Part shown: one piece after another, positions 49,344 to 57,352 of the stretch
How positions within the stretch are numbered: position 1 is the first letter of the stretch
Layout of the letters: every line of letters starts with the position of its first letter
Assembly: GCF_000763055.1 (NCBI RefSeq)
Contig: NZ_KN214134.1
Location: 120,346 to 184,345 of the forward strand
Direction of reading: 5' to 3'
DNA from: Collinsella sp. 4_8_47FAA
GTDB taxonomy: Bacteria; Actinomycetota; Coriobacteriia; Coriobacteriales; Coriobacteriaceae
Length of the DNA: 64,000 nucleotides
Position numbers and translations under genes: made by a program
Notes under the pieces: generated by a model
Databases searched by the model: none
Seen by the model: the letters and a program-made list of their open reading frames with translations, nothing else
What the model was told of the DNA's origin: nothing

Positions 49344-51815
49344 CTACTGCGATGCAATCTGCGCAAGACGAGCGCTTGCGACTGCCGCCTGACCGTAGGC
49401 GATGCAGCCGTCGTTAACGGGCACGGTTTGGGGAATCAAGACAGTGAGACCCATGCTTTTGAGCTCGCGGGTGAGGAGCTGGAGCAAAAGTCGGTTCATG
49501 AACACGCCGCCCGAGAGCGCGACGGTATCGATGCCTTCGCGCGCGCAGATTTCGCGTGCGATTCGTGCCGAAGAGCGCGCGATGGCGATATGGAAGTCGA
49601 GCGCGAGCCTGTAGGCGGGCGCTCCGGCTTCAATTCCTCCCAAAAGTGCCTCAAAGAGTGCTTTCTGGTCCAGAACATAGGGGCCGTCCAGCCACGATGG
49701 GCCAGATGCGAAATAGCCGGCGTTGTCGTCGGGAAAATGGGCGATTTCGTTGTCGAGCGCGCGCCAGGCGGCAGCCTCAAGCTCGATGGCGGGTTCGCCC
49801 TCGTAGGTTGCCTTGTCGCAGATGCCCAGAATTGCTGCCGCGGCATCAAAGAGACGCCCCATGCTGCTGGTACGCGGGCTGTTGATGCCGCGCTCGATCA
49901 TGGTGGCTGTCACGCTGCGCGTTTGTTCGTCGAGGCCGTCCAAAAGCCGAGCGGCACCTGGGTGCTCGAGCAGGCCGAGCTCACTGAGCAGGGCGAAGGC
50001 GTTGCGGCGGGCGTCGCGCACGGAGGCCGCCCCACCGGGGAGCGCCCAGGTGCGCAAATGCGCGGCGCGCTCAAAGCCGCCAAGGCTGGCAACAAGAAAC
50101 TCGCCGCCCCAAATGGTCCCATCGGTGCCGGCGCCGGTGCCGTCAAAGGCGATGCCAAGGACGCGCGCGTCGGTTGTAAGCTGGCCCGCGGCGATGGCTT
50201 CGGCCATTACGCTCGCGATATGCGCATGATGGTGCTGCACCTCGACGAGCGGCAGATTGCATTTTCGTGCCTGCTCGCGCGCCCACTGGCCCGATAGATA
50301 GCTGGGGTGTACATCGCAGGCCAAGGCGGCGGGCGCCAAGTCAAAGAGATCTTCCAAGCGCGTGCGCGCGGCGTTCCAGGCATCGAAGGTCCCGCCGTTT
50401 TCAACATCGCCGATATGCTGCGACACAAAACAGGTTGCCTCGCCGTTCGTCCCTTCACGCGTGAGCGCAATCGTGGCCTTTTGTTGTGGCCCGCAGGCTA
50501 GCACGCAGGACGGAGCGCCGTCGAGCGCCGGCAACGGTAGCGGCTGGGGTGCATATCCGCGAGCGCGGCGAACGGGCATAATGGCGCCGTCGACCACGCG
50601 CACTACAGAGTCGTCGTAGCGCGAGAGGATCGCGCGGTCGTTACCGAGCAACGCGTCGGCGATGCCGGCAGCAACGAGGTGTTCCCAGGCAAGGTCGTCG
50701 TCGGTCTCGATGGGTTCTTCGCTCAGGTTTCCGCTGGTCATGACGAGCGCGTGCATACCGCAGACTTCTGCCGCGGCAAGCAACAGATGTTGAAGCGGCG
50801 TATAGGGGAGCATGACGCCGAGCTCGGGCAGGTCGTGCGCGACAGATGGCGCGAGGGCGAGGATGTCGGGGGAACCGTCGTTGTCCTCGCTAACAGTGCG
50901 CCGGCGCAGCAGCACGATGGGGCGGATACTGCCAGCGAGCAGATCGCGTTCAGCATCGTCGATATGACACAGGCGCTCGGTATCAGCAAGACTGCGTACC
51001 ATGACGGCAAGTGGTTTGTTGCTGCGGCGTTTGCGACGGCGCAACTCGGCCACCGCCTGCTCGTTGGCAGCGTCACAGGCTAGATGGAATCCGCCCAGGC
51101 CCTTGATGGCGACGATGCCACCGCTGGCCAGCAGCTCAACGCAGCGCTCGATGATAGCGTCGCTGGCCTCGCGTGTGGTGCCGACGGTCGGTGTCGCGGA
51201 CGAATTCCCGCACGCATTGCCGTTTACAGCCTCGCGCCACGTAATATGCGGCCCGCAATCAAAGCAGGCATCGGGTTGCGCGTGAAAACGCCGGTCGAGT
51301 GGGTCGGCATACTCCGCGGCGCACTTGGGACACATGGGAAAACAATCCATCGAGGTGGCCGCTCGATCGTAAGGCAGCGAGCGGATGATGGTAAAGCGTG
51401 GGCCGCAGTTAGTGCAGTTGATAAAGGGGTAGTGATAGCGTCGGTCGGCGGGATCGAACAATTCGCGCAAGCAATCGTTGCAGGTGGCGATATCGGGCGA
51501 GACGAGCGTCGTGTGCGCGGTCTGGTCCTGCGATGCTACGATGCGAAAGCCCTGTTCGTTGGCGGCATCCCAACCGTTGGCTGCCAAGTCCACAACCTCG
51601 ACATGCTCTACGCGGGCTGCCGCAGGCGCATGCTCAGAAAGCGCGGCAACAAAAGCATCGAGCGCATCGGCCGGAGCGTGCGCCTCGATATGCACGCCGT
51701 CGCCCGCATTGAGCACCCATCCACAAATGCCATGTGCCATGGCCTCGCGATACACAAACGGTCGCATGCCAACGCCCTGCACAATGCCCGTCACATGAAT
51801 ATGCGCATGCCGCAT
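49344..51815 (-). CDS. hypF: carbamoyltransferase HypF
   Basis: An 823-residue enzyme that makes the carbamoyl group for HypE from carbamoyl phosphate. Domains in order: acylphosphatase-like (1-90, VTGIVQGVGMRPFVYREA), double zinc finger (about 105-185, CNDCLRELFDP, CTNCGPRFT, CPKCAAEYADP, CFDCGPH), YrdC-like (about 205-390) and Kae1-like carbamoyl transferase (about 395-820, with HHHAHIASVMAE and AFDGTGAGTDGTIWGGEF). ATG 51815 follows GAGGGG. It is the first gene of the hyp run. No hypA, hypB or hydrogenase structural genes are in the window. Confidence 0.96.
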   Translation of the reverse strand: MRHAHIHVTGIVQGVGMRPFVYREAMAHGICGWVLNAGDGVHIEAHAPADALDAFVAALSEHAPAAARVEHVEVVDLAANGWDAANEQGFRIVASQDQTAHTTLVSPDIATCNDCLRELFDPADRRYHYPFINCTNCGPRFTIIRSLPYDRAATSMDCFPMCPKCAAEYADPLDRRFHAQPDACFDCGPHITWREAVNGNACGNSSATPTVGTTREASDAIIERCVELLASGGIVAIKGLGGFHLACDAANEQAVAELRRRKRRSNKPLAVMVRSLADTERLCHIDDAERDLLAGSIRPIVLLRRRTVSEDNDGSPDILALAPSVAHDLPELGVMLPYTPLQHLLLAAAEVCGMHALVMTSGNLSEEPIETDDDLAWEHLVAAGIADALLGNDRAILSRYDDSVVRVVDGAIMPVRRARGYAPQPLPLPALDGAPSCVLACGPQQKATIALTREGTNGEATCFVSQHIGDVENGGTFDAWNAARTRLEDLFDLAPAALACDVHPSYLSGQWAREQARKCNLPLVEVQHHHAHIASVMAEAIAAGQLTTDARVLGIAFDGTGAGTDGTIWGGEFLVASLGGFERAAHLRTWALPGGAASVRDARRNAFALLSELGLLEHPGAARLLDGLDEQTRSVTATMIERGINSPRTSSMGRLFDAAAAILGICDKATYEGEPAIELEAAAWRALDNEIAHFPDDNAGYFASGPSWLDGPYVLDQKALFEALLGGIEAGAPAYRLALDFHIAIARSSARIAREICAREGIDTVALSGGVFMNRLLLQLLTRELKSMGLTVLIPQTVPVNDGCIAYGQAAVASARLAQIASQ

Positions 51816-51837
51816 GCGACACCCCTCATCAAAACCG

Positions 51838-51913
51838 ACCAAAAAGGGACAGGTTTATTTTGGTAGGTAAAACTTCTAAACCTGCCAAAACAAACCTGTC
51901 CCTTTTTGGCAGG
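51838..51913. repeat. two facing 13-nt-core hairpins (AGGGACAGGTTT subfamily)
   Basis: Copy 1: arms ACCAAAA/TTTTGGT (51838-51844, 51858-51864) around AGGGACAGGTTTA. Copy 2, inverted: arms CCTGCCAAAA/TTTTGGCAGG (51881-51890, 51904-51913) around the complement AGGGACAGGTTTG. Together they form a larger palindrome between nikR and hypF. Arm outer sequences differ between copies but pair. Confidence 0.88.
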
Positions 51914-51932
51914 TGCGCTGCGGGAAATCCCG

Positions 51933-52445
51933 CTATAGCCCCAGGCTCTGCTTGGTGGCGGCGCAGGTGAGCTCGCCGTGCTTAACGCCGCGCAGGCCCA
52001 GCAGGCGGTCGGCTAGTTCGTAGACGCGCTCGCCACGACCCTTGAGCGCCAGAATCTCCAAACAGTTGTGGTGATCCAGATGCACGTGCATGGTCGATAC
52101 GATCTCGTCGGTGTAGTCGTGCTGCACTTCGTCCAGGCGGCGCGTCAGATCGCCGGTGTGATGGTCGTAGATCATGGTGAGCGACCCGATAACGTGCTCA
52201 TCGGGCGTGCGCATCTGCTCTTTGGCGATCGAGGCGCGAATCAAATCGCGCACGGCCTCGGAGCGGTTGGCCACGTCGCCGCGGCGCGCGATCTGCTCGT
52301 CAAAACGGCGCAGCAGGTCGTCGGGTGCGGTAACCGAAAAACGGACCAGCTCGGAGCCGGAGCCACTACAGTGGCAGCCCGCGTCACCGTCCGCCCCGTG
52401 CGGATGCTCGTGCTCGTACCCGCAGCAGTGCTCGTGTTCGGCCAC
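51933..52445 (-). CDS. nikR: nickel-responsive regulator NikR with His/Cys-rich N-terminus
   Basis: A 170-residue regulator. Residues 33-75 form a ribbon-helix-helix DNA-binding domain (VRFSVTAPDDLLRRFDEQI, NRSEAVRDLIR). The C-terminal ACT-like domain keeps the square-planar Ni2+ ligands His109, His120, His122 and Cys128 in QHDYTDE and MHVHLDHHNC. Unusually, the first 30 residues are HEHCCGYEHEHPHG..CHC, a likely extra metal-binding tail. It should repress nickel uptake or hydrogenase genes when nickel is plentiful; it sits beside hypF. It starts one base after the stop of the small helical gene. Confidence 0.93.
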   Translation of the reverse strand: MAEHEHCCGYEHEHPHGADGDAGCHCSGSGSELVRFSVTAPDDLLRRFDEQIARRGDVANRSEAVRDLIRASIAKEQMRTPDEHVIGSLTMIYDHHTGDLTRRLDEVQHDYTDEIVSTMHVHLDHHNCLEILALKGRGERVYELADRLLGLRGVKHGELTCAATKQSLGL

Positions 52446-52446
52446 C

Positions 52447-52695
52447 TTACACCAGCTTCACGGAGCCGACGGAGTTGTGGTCGGCCTCGATGGCTTCCTC
52501 GTAGCCCTCGAGTGCGTCGTGGGCCTCGTGGAGCGCGGCCATGGCGGCCTCGAGCTTGGCGCCGATGCGCTCCATGTCAAAATTCTCGGTCGCATGCAGC
52601 AGCTGATGGCTCCACTCGTGAGCGAGCTCGATGGTGTCGTCGACCTGCTTGACGCTCATGGCAAGCTGGCTCATGTTCATTCCGACGTCATGCAT
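52447..52695 (-). CDS. small helical protein upstream of nikR
   Basis: An 82-residue, mostly alpha-helical protein, rich in Glu, Ala, His and Met (MHDVGMNMSQLAM at the start). It has no membrane segment or recognised domain. ATG 52695 follows a strong AAAAGGAGA ribosome site, and nikR begins one base past its stop, so it is surely translated with nikR. A metal-handling or NikR-partner role is possible but only from context. Confidence 0.75.
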   Translation of the reverse strand: MHDVGMNMSQLAMSVKQVDDTIELAHEWSHQLLHATENFDMERIGAKLEAAMAALHEAHDALEGYEEAIEADHNSVGSVKLV

Positions 52696-52767
52696 GGAAA
52701 ATCTCCTTTTGTATGGGGCAGTTCAGTGGTTCAGATTTTACTACGCCCGCTCTGTGCGCAGCTGCAT

Positions 52768-52805
52768 AAGAAAACGGGTGCGAGTCTGTGCGACCCGCAC
52801 CCGTT
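52768..52805 (-). terminator. rho-independent terminator facing trxA
   Basis: AACGGGTGCG (52773-52782) pairs with CGCACCCGTT (52796-52805). On the minus strand the stem is followed by TTTTCTTAT, so it would stop transcription coming from trxA. The 120 bases between it and trxA show no gene. Confidence 0.7.
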
Positions 52806-52926
52806 CACTGGGGGCTGTTTGTGACTACCATACTATCCGTGGTTGCACTCGGTGCATCCAGAAGTCCGGCGAGCGGTGCAAAAGCGCTCATGGACGGCAG
52901 GCAGACGGCAACATGTAACAAGCGTA

Positions 52927-53247
52927 TTACAGATGCTTCTCCAGCAGCGCCTGCAGCCTCGCCTTGGGTAGAGCGCCAACCGATCGGTCAATCTCCTCGC
53001 CGTTCTTAAACACAACCAGCGTGGGGATGCTCATGACGCCATACTTCATGGCCAGGTCCTGGTTGTCGTCGACGTTGCATTTGGCAACGGCAAGCTTGCC
53101 CGCCAGCTCATCGGCAACCTCGTCAACGATGGGCGAGAGGGATCGACAGGGCCCGCACCACGGTGCCCAAAAATCGACCAGCACGGGCAGACTGTCGTTA
53201 ACGATGGAATCGAAGTTCTCGGGGGTAATCTGATTAATGTCAGCCAT
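52927..53247 (-). CDS. trxA: thioredoxin
   Basis: A 106-residue thioredoxin with active site WCGPC (30-34) and the cis-Pro segment MSIPTLVVFKNGE. It reduces protein disulfides with electrons from thioredoxin reductase. ATG 53247 follows GGAGG; an upstream in-frame start would add a non-thioredoxin leader. It is divergent from the UDG-fold gene. Confidence 0.95.
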   Translation of the reverse strand: MADINQITPENFDSIVNDSLPVLVDFWAPWCGPCRSLSPIVDEVADELAGKLAVAKCNVDDNQDLAMKYGVMSIPTLVVFKNGEEIDRSVGALPKARLQALLEKHL

Positions 53248-53383
53248 GGTGACCTCCATAATGCGACGCGGCTCGGCCGCGTAAAACTCAGTACGACCGT
53301 GCTTATACCCAGCCGCCCGCAAAGCAACCACTCGCGGGCAGCTCTTTTATATAATGGTGGGCACGCAAACGATTGGAGAGCGC

Positions 53384-53959
53384 ATGTCCACGTCACAAAG
53401 CCAGAAAAAAGAAGCCATCGCCCAGGCGGCCGAGCAGGAGCTCGCATCGCTCGCGGGTCGCGGCGTGCGTATCGCGGGCAACGCGTGCTCGCCGATCGTG
53501 CTGGTCAAAGGCGATTTGGACGAGGCCGAGCGTTCGGGTGGCGAGCTTGCCGCCGGCCCGGATGGCGCGGCGTTGCGCAAGGCGCTTGGGGCCATCGGCT
53601 ACGCGCCCGAGGATTTTTGCGTGCTGTCAAGCGTCGCCGGCGTGGGTGACGGGGCGGTCGCGACAGGCGAGGGCCTACCGTGCGAGCTGTTCCGCGAGGC
53701 GCTCGAGGCCTTGGACCCCGAGGCGGTCTTGCTGCTGGACGATCGCGCGGCCGATACCATGCGCGAGACCTATGCCGACATGCTTGTGGCAATCGACGAC
53801 TTCGATACCGCTATGCTCAAGCCCGGCTTGGTCGCCCATGTGCAGGGCCGCCGCGTGCTCGCGCTCGACGGCTTTGAGGCGGCACTCACTGACAAAGCCG
53901 CCAAGCAGCGCATGTGGGCATACATCAAGCAGCTGACCCCGGCAGCCGCTCCGCTGTAG
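53384..53959 (+). CDS. uracil-DNA glycosylase-fold remnant, probably inactive
   Basis: A 191-residue protein. The pattern SGGELAAGPDGAALRKALGAIGYAPEDFCVLSS, then LFREALEALDPEAVLLLDDRAADTM, follows the order of family 4/5 uracil-DNA glycosylases (G..GaaL...L..iG......l, then l..l.P..vl.LG..A). The N-terminal catalytic GExPG-type motif and the iron-sulfur cysteines are absent. It is therefore a likely fold relative without base-excision activity; I have no exact family. A TATAAT box lies at 53350-53355, and ATG 53384 follows GGAGAG. Confidence 0.6.
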   Translation: MSTSQSQKKEAIAQAAEQELASLAGRGVRIAGNACSPIVLVKGDLDEAERSGGELAAGPDGAALRKALGAIGYAPEDFCVLSSVAGVGDGAVATGEGLPCELFREALEALDPEAVLLLDDRAADTMRETYADMLVAIDDFDTAMLKPGLVAHVQGRRVLALDGFEAALTDKAAKQRMWAYIKQLTPAAAPL

Positions 53960-53977
53960 CGAGGCTGGCGGCAGCCC

Positions 53978-55255
53978 CTACATCACGGCGCGCAGCTCAA
54001 ACCGATCGCCGTTAATGCGGAACTGGCAGTTGCCGTTCATGCGCTCCACGGCAAGTTTGATGCTCCTGGTGCCAAAGCCGTGGCCCGCATGCCGGGTCAC
54101 GGGCATGCCGTCGACCATGCGCGGCGCGCGGTCAAACGTGTTGGAAACTAACAGCAGCAGCTGGCCGTCCTCTAATCGCAGGTCAAAGTCGACGAATCGC
54201 TTTCCTTGGGGTGCGGCGCTTGCGGCGGTGATAGCGTTTTCCAAGGCATTTGAGAGCACGCTAAACAGGTCGGCGTCACCTACGTGGATGGTTTCGGGTA
54301 CGGCGGCGCGCAGGTTGGCGGTAATGCCGTTTCTATTGATATCCGAGTTAAATGACGAAAGCGCGATGTTTACGGTCTCGTTGGCGCAGAAGCGGCGTAC
54401 GGCGGTGCGATCGCCGGCTTCGCAGAGTTCATCGATGCGTTTGAGCGCCTCGTCGGTGTGGCCCTCCTCAATTAAAGCGGCCAGGCCGCGTAGGAAGTGG
54501 CGCATATCGTGGCGAAGAATCGACAGCTCGCGCCCAGATTGACGCCAAGCCTCGAGCTCTTTGATGGCGACGCTGTCGCGGGTTTCGAGCATCCAGCGCT
54601 CTCTCTCGGCGGTTTCCTTTTCTTCGTATTCACGCAGGTAGACGGCGAGGAACATAAGGTAGAACGCGCAGAGCGCAAAGGCCAAAAACTCAACCGTCAC
54701 CACCGAGCCCGAGTGGAACAGCGTGGTGTAGACGTTGGTGGCATAGTCAAAGACGTAATAGACGAGCGGCAGGATTAAAAGGATGCCCAGCTCGGTGGTG
54801 CTTTTAATCGCCAAGCGCGGACCGATGTCGCCGGCCCAATGCAGCAGGACGGCAAAGACGGCGAGTGTGGTCGCGATGCGCGCCAGATAGTACGCGATCT
54901 GAGAATCGGTTGCGGCAAATGCGGCGATGCCCATCCAATTGCTGAACTGGCAGCTCAGATAGGCACTCGTAATGCCGAGCACGGCAAGCAGCGGGCTCAG
55001 ACGGTAGCGCGCGCACAAATAGATGACGAGCGGCAGATGCACGACGAGCGGATATACCTGGCGGGCGAAAAGCTCACCGCCGACGGCATTGGCGATCGAA
55101 AAGGCAGCGCCGGTCACGACGCCGACCAGCACCAGTTCAAGCGCATGACGCCGGTTGATCTCGACACCGCACAACGCCGCCGAGGCAAAGACGCCAAAGA
55201 GCAGCGTCGTGGCGTGGTGGATTGCCCAAAGGACCATTTCGACCGAGGAGACCAT
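53978..55255 (-). CDS. GHKL sensor histidine kinase (AgrC-like)
   Basis: A 425-residue kinase with six to seven membrane helices in residues 8-210, a coiled coil, then the phosphoacceptor His in ELSILRHDMRHFLRGLAALI. The C-terminal GHKL ATPase domain shows SVLSNALENAITAAS (N-box) and HGFGTRSIKLAVERMNG (G-box). Such kinases pair with LytTR regulators in peptide or quorum sensing. ATG 55255 overlaps the regulator's stop by one base. No candidate pheromone gene is seen next to it. Confidence 0.92.
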   Translation of the reverse strand: MVSSVEMVLWAIHHATTLLFGVFASAALCGVEINRRHALELVLVGVVTGAAFSIANAVGGELFARQVYPLVVHLPLVIYLCARYRLSPLLAVLGITSAYLSCQFSNWMGIAAFAATDSQIAYYLARIATTLAVFAVLLHWAGDIGPRLAIKSTTELGILLILPLVYYVFDYATNVYTTLFHSGSVVTVEFLAFALCAFYLMFLAVYLREYEEKETAERERWMLETRDSVAIKELEAWRQSGRELSILRHDMRHFLRGLAALIEEGHTDEALKRIDELCEAGDRTAVRRFCANETVNIALSSFNSDINRNGITANLRAAVPETIHVGDADLFSVLSNALENAITAASAAPQGKRFVDFDLRLEDGQLLLLVSNTFDRAPRMVDGMPVTRHAGHGFGTRSIKLAVERMNGNCQFRINGDRFELRAVM

Positions 55256-55977
55256 CAGTGTCTCCCACCCTCAAAGCGCGCCGCAAAGTAGGCGTCTTGG
55301 AATCCCTGCTTGCAGCTGCGCGAAAGCGGGATGCACGCGCCCGAGCGCATGACGATGTCCGTGCGGTCAAAGTGATCGATATTGCGCAGGTTGACCTGGT
55401 AGCTGCGGTGGCATTTAAAGAAGACCGCGTTTTGCTCCAAGCGGTCCTCGACGCTGCGGAACGACTCGAGTGCCTCGATATCGCGTCCGTCGCGCAAGTG
55501 GAAGACCACGTGCTTGTTGCGCGCCTCGGCATATTCGATGTCGGACAGGCGCAGGGCGTGGTAGCCAAAGGAAGTTTTGATCACGAGCTCGTCGGTTGCC
55601 GCCGGGCGCATGCTCGAAAGCTCGTCGAGTAACTGCGCCAGGCGTTCGTAAGTCATAGGCTTGAGCAGATAGTCGAAGGCACGGACCTCGTAGGATTCCA
55701 GCGCGAACTCGGGCGACGAGGTGAGGAACACCAGGCGCACGGCGGTGTCGGCCTGGCGCAATTCGCGTGCGGTGTCCATGCCGTTGACGAGCGGCATGAT
55801 CATGTCGAGCAGAATGATGTCGGCGCGCGATGCGGCATGGCGGGCCAGCAGATCCTCGCCGCGCGTGACGAGCGCAACATCGACCGCCGTGCCCGTCTCG
55901 GTCGACCAACGGTCGATCATCCGGTGCAGTCTATCTAGAAAAGCGACATCATCGTCGCAGGCAATAATCTTGAGCAT
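55255..55977 (-). CDS. LytTR-family response regulator (AgrA-like)
   Basis: A 240-residue regulator. The receiver domain has ACDDD near the start, phosphoacceptor Asp58 in IILLDMIMPLVNG, and Lys in LLKPMTYERL. The LytTR DNA-binding domain occupies about 135-235 (IKTSFGYHALRLSDIEYAEARNKHVVFHL and FFKCHRSYQVNLRNIDHF). It is the first gene of the kinase operon, translationally coupled (TGATG) to it. Bases 55978-56160 hold its promoter region, with no gene. Confidence 0.94.
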   Translation of the reverse strand: MLKIIACDDDVAFLDRLHRMIDRWSTETGTAVDVALVTRGEDLLARHAASRADIILLDMIMPLVNGMDTARELRQADTAVRLVFLTSSPEFALESYEVRAFDYLLKPMTYERLAQLLDELSSMRPAATDELVIKTSFGYHALRLSDIEYAEARNKHVVFHLRDGRDIEALESFRSVEDRLEQNAVFFKCHRSYQVNLRNIDHFDRTDIVMRSGACIPLSRSCKQGFQDAYFAARFEGGRH

Positions 55978-56184
55978 TCGGCCCCCTTAAGTAGTTCGAT
56001 TTTGCCACATCGGGCACGCGCCGCTTGCGGGGGTGCGGACCGTTTGCGCCCCACGGCGTGCAACTCGCGCCGAGCGGTATTGCGGTGGCGAAAGATGCTT
56101 CCTGCGCTATCGAGAGCTCGGCTATCCTCAGCTTGCCAGTTCGAAAATGGACCTGCCATATGATTGAATCTTTATTTCAACTTT

Positions 56185-56234
56185 ACACCTAGGTTTACAG
56201 CTGTCTTGTCAGCTGTAAACCTAGGTGTCATACT
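56185..56234 (+). promoter_or_regulatory. NiaR-type operator overlapping the nad promoter
   Basis: ACACCTAGGTTTACAGCTG (56185-56203) and its exact inverted copy (56210-56228) are 19-bp arms with a 6-nt centre, TCTTGT. A -35 box TTGTCA (56206-56211) lies inside it, and CATACT (56229-56234) is a -10 box 17 bp further. A bound repressor would block the polymerase. The last gene of this operon encodes NiaR, the niacin-responsive repressor, so autoregulated control by NiaR is the natural reading. Confidence 0.8.
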
Positions 56235-56269
56235 AAAGCCCCAAGATTCGCCAAAAGAGAGGGGCCTTG

Positions 56270-57295
56270 ATGGCACAGAGCGCGAACATGGATGCGTCGG
56301 AGCTTGCACGCGATATCGCGGCCGGCCTAGCATCGGCAACGACGGCAACGGAGCGCGCGGCACTGGTGCCCGCAGAGCTCGTCGAGGCCATTCAGCAACT
56401 AAAAACCCAACGTGACGCGGTAATCCTGGCGCACTATTACGTGGCGCCCGAGGTGCAGGCCGTGGCTGATTACGTCGGCGACAGCTTCTACCTGGCAAAG
56501 CTCGCCAAGAGCCTGCCGCAGCAGACCATCGTGCTGTGCGGCGTGGAGTTTATGGGCGAGAGCGCCAAGCTGCTCAATCCCACTAAGACCGTGCTGCTGC
56601 CCGAGCCGGGCGCGGACTGTCCCATGGCGCACATGGTCAAGCGCGAGACGGTCGACGCGGCGCGCGCCGAGTACGGCGACGACCTGGCTGTCGTCTGCTA
56701 CGTCAACTCCACGGTCGAGATCAAGAGCTGGAGCGACGTGTGCGTCACCAGCTCCAACGCCGTTAAGATCGTGTCCGAGCTGCCGCAGCAGCATATTCTG
56801 TTCATTCCCGACCAAAACCTGGGCCGCTTCGTAGCCGAGCAGGTGCCGCAAAAGCACGTCATCCTCAACAACGGCTACTGTCCGCGTCATCACATCATCA
56901 CCGTCGAGCAGATCGTCGACGCGCAGGAGGCGCACCCCGACGCGCTCGTGCTGGCGCACCCCGAGTGCAAGGCCGACGTCCTGGCCGAGGCCGACTACAT
57001 CGGCTCTACTGCCGGCATCATCAAGTATGCCGAGGAGTCCGATGCGAGCGAGTTCATTATCGTGACGGTTCGCGGCGTGCTCTACGAGCTCGAGCGCCGC
57101 TGCCAGGGCACCGGCAAGAAGTTCTACTTCCCCGCGGTGCAGCCCACCTGCGTCAACATGGATCTCATCACGCTCGAAAAGCTCGTGCGCTGCCTGGAGA
57201 CGGGCGAGGGCGAGGTGCAGATCGGCGTGTCGGACGAGGCTGCCGACCAGGCCAAACTTACGCTCGACCGTATGCTCGAGTGCGCAGCACGCTAA
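56270..57295 (+). CDS. nadA: quinolinate synthase NadA
   Basis: A 341-residue 4Fe-4S enzyme condensing iminoaspartate with dihydroxyacetone phosphate to quinolinate in de novo NAD synthesis. It has LAHYYVAPEVQAVADYVGDS and the three cluster Cys in IVLCGVEFMGESAK, CYVNSTVEIK with NNGYCPRHH nearby, and VQPTCVNMD. I take ATG 56270 rather than the TTG just before it; GAGAGGGG lies upstream. It is first in the nadABC-niaR operon. Confidence 0.96.
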   Translation: MAQSANMDASELARDIAAGLASATTATERAALVPAELVEAIQQLKTQRDAVILAHYYVAPEVQAVADYVGDSFYLAKLAKSLPQQTIVLCGVEFMGESAKLLNPTKTVLLPEPGADCPMAHMVKRETVDAARAEYGDDLAVVCYVNSTVEIKSWSDVCVTSSNAVKIVSELPQQHILFIPDQNLGRFVAEQVPQKHVILNNGYCPRHHIITVEQIVDAQEAHPDALVLAHPECKADVLAEADYIGSTAGIIKYAEESDASEFIIVTVRGVLYELERRCQGTGKKFYFPAVQPTCVNMDLITLEKLVRCLETGEGEVQIGVSDEAADQAKLTLDRMLECAAR

Positions 57296-57352
57296 GCCAG
57301 ATGTGACATGAGGGACCATCCCTTATGCCATATTACAAGGGAGAGGATTCCT

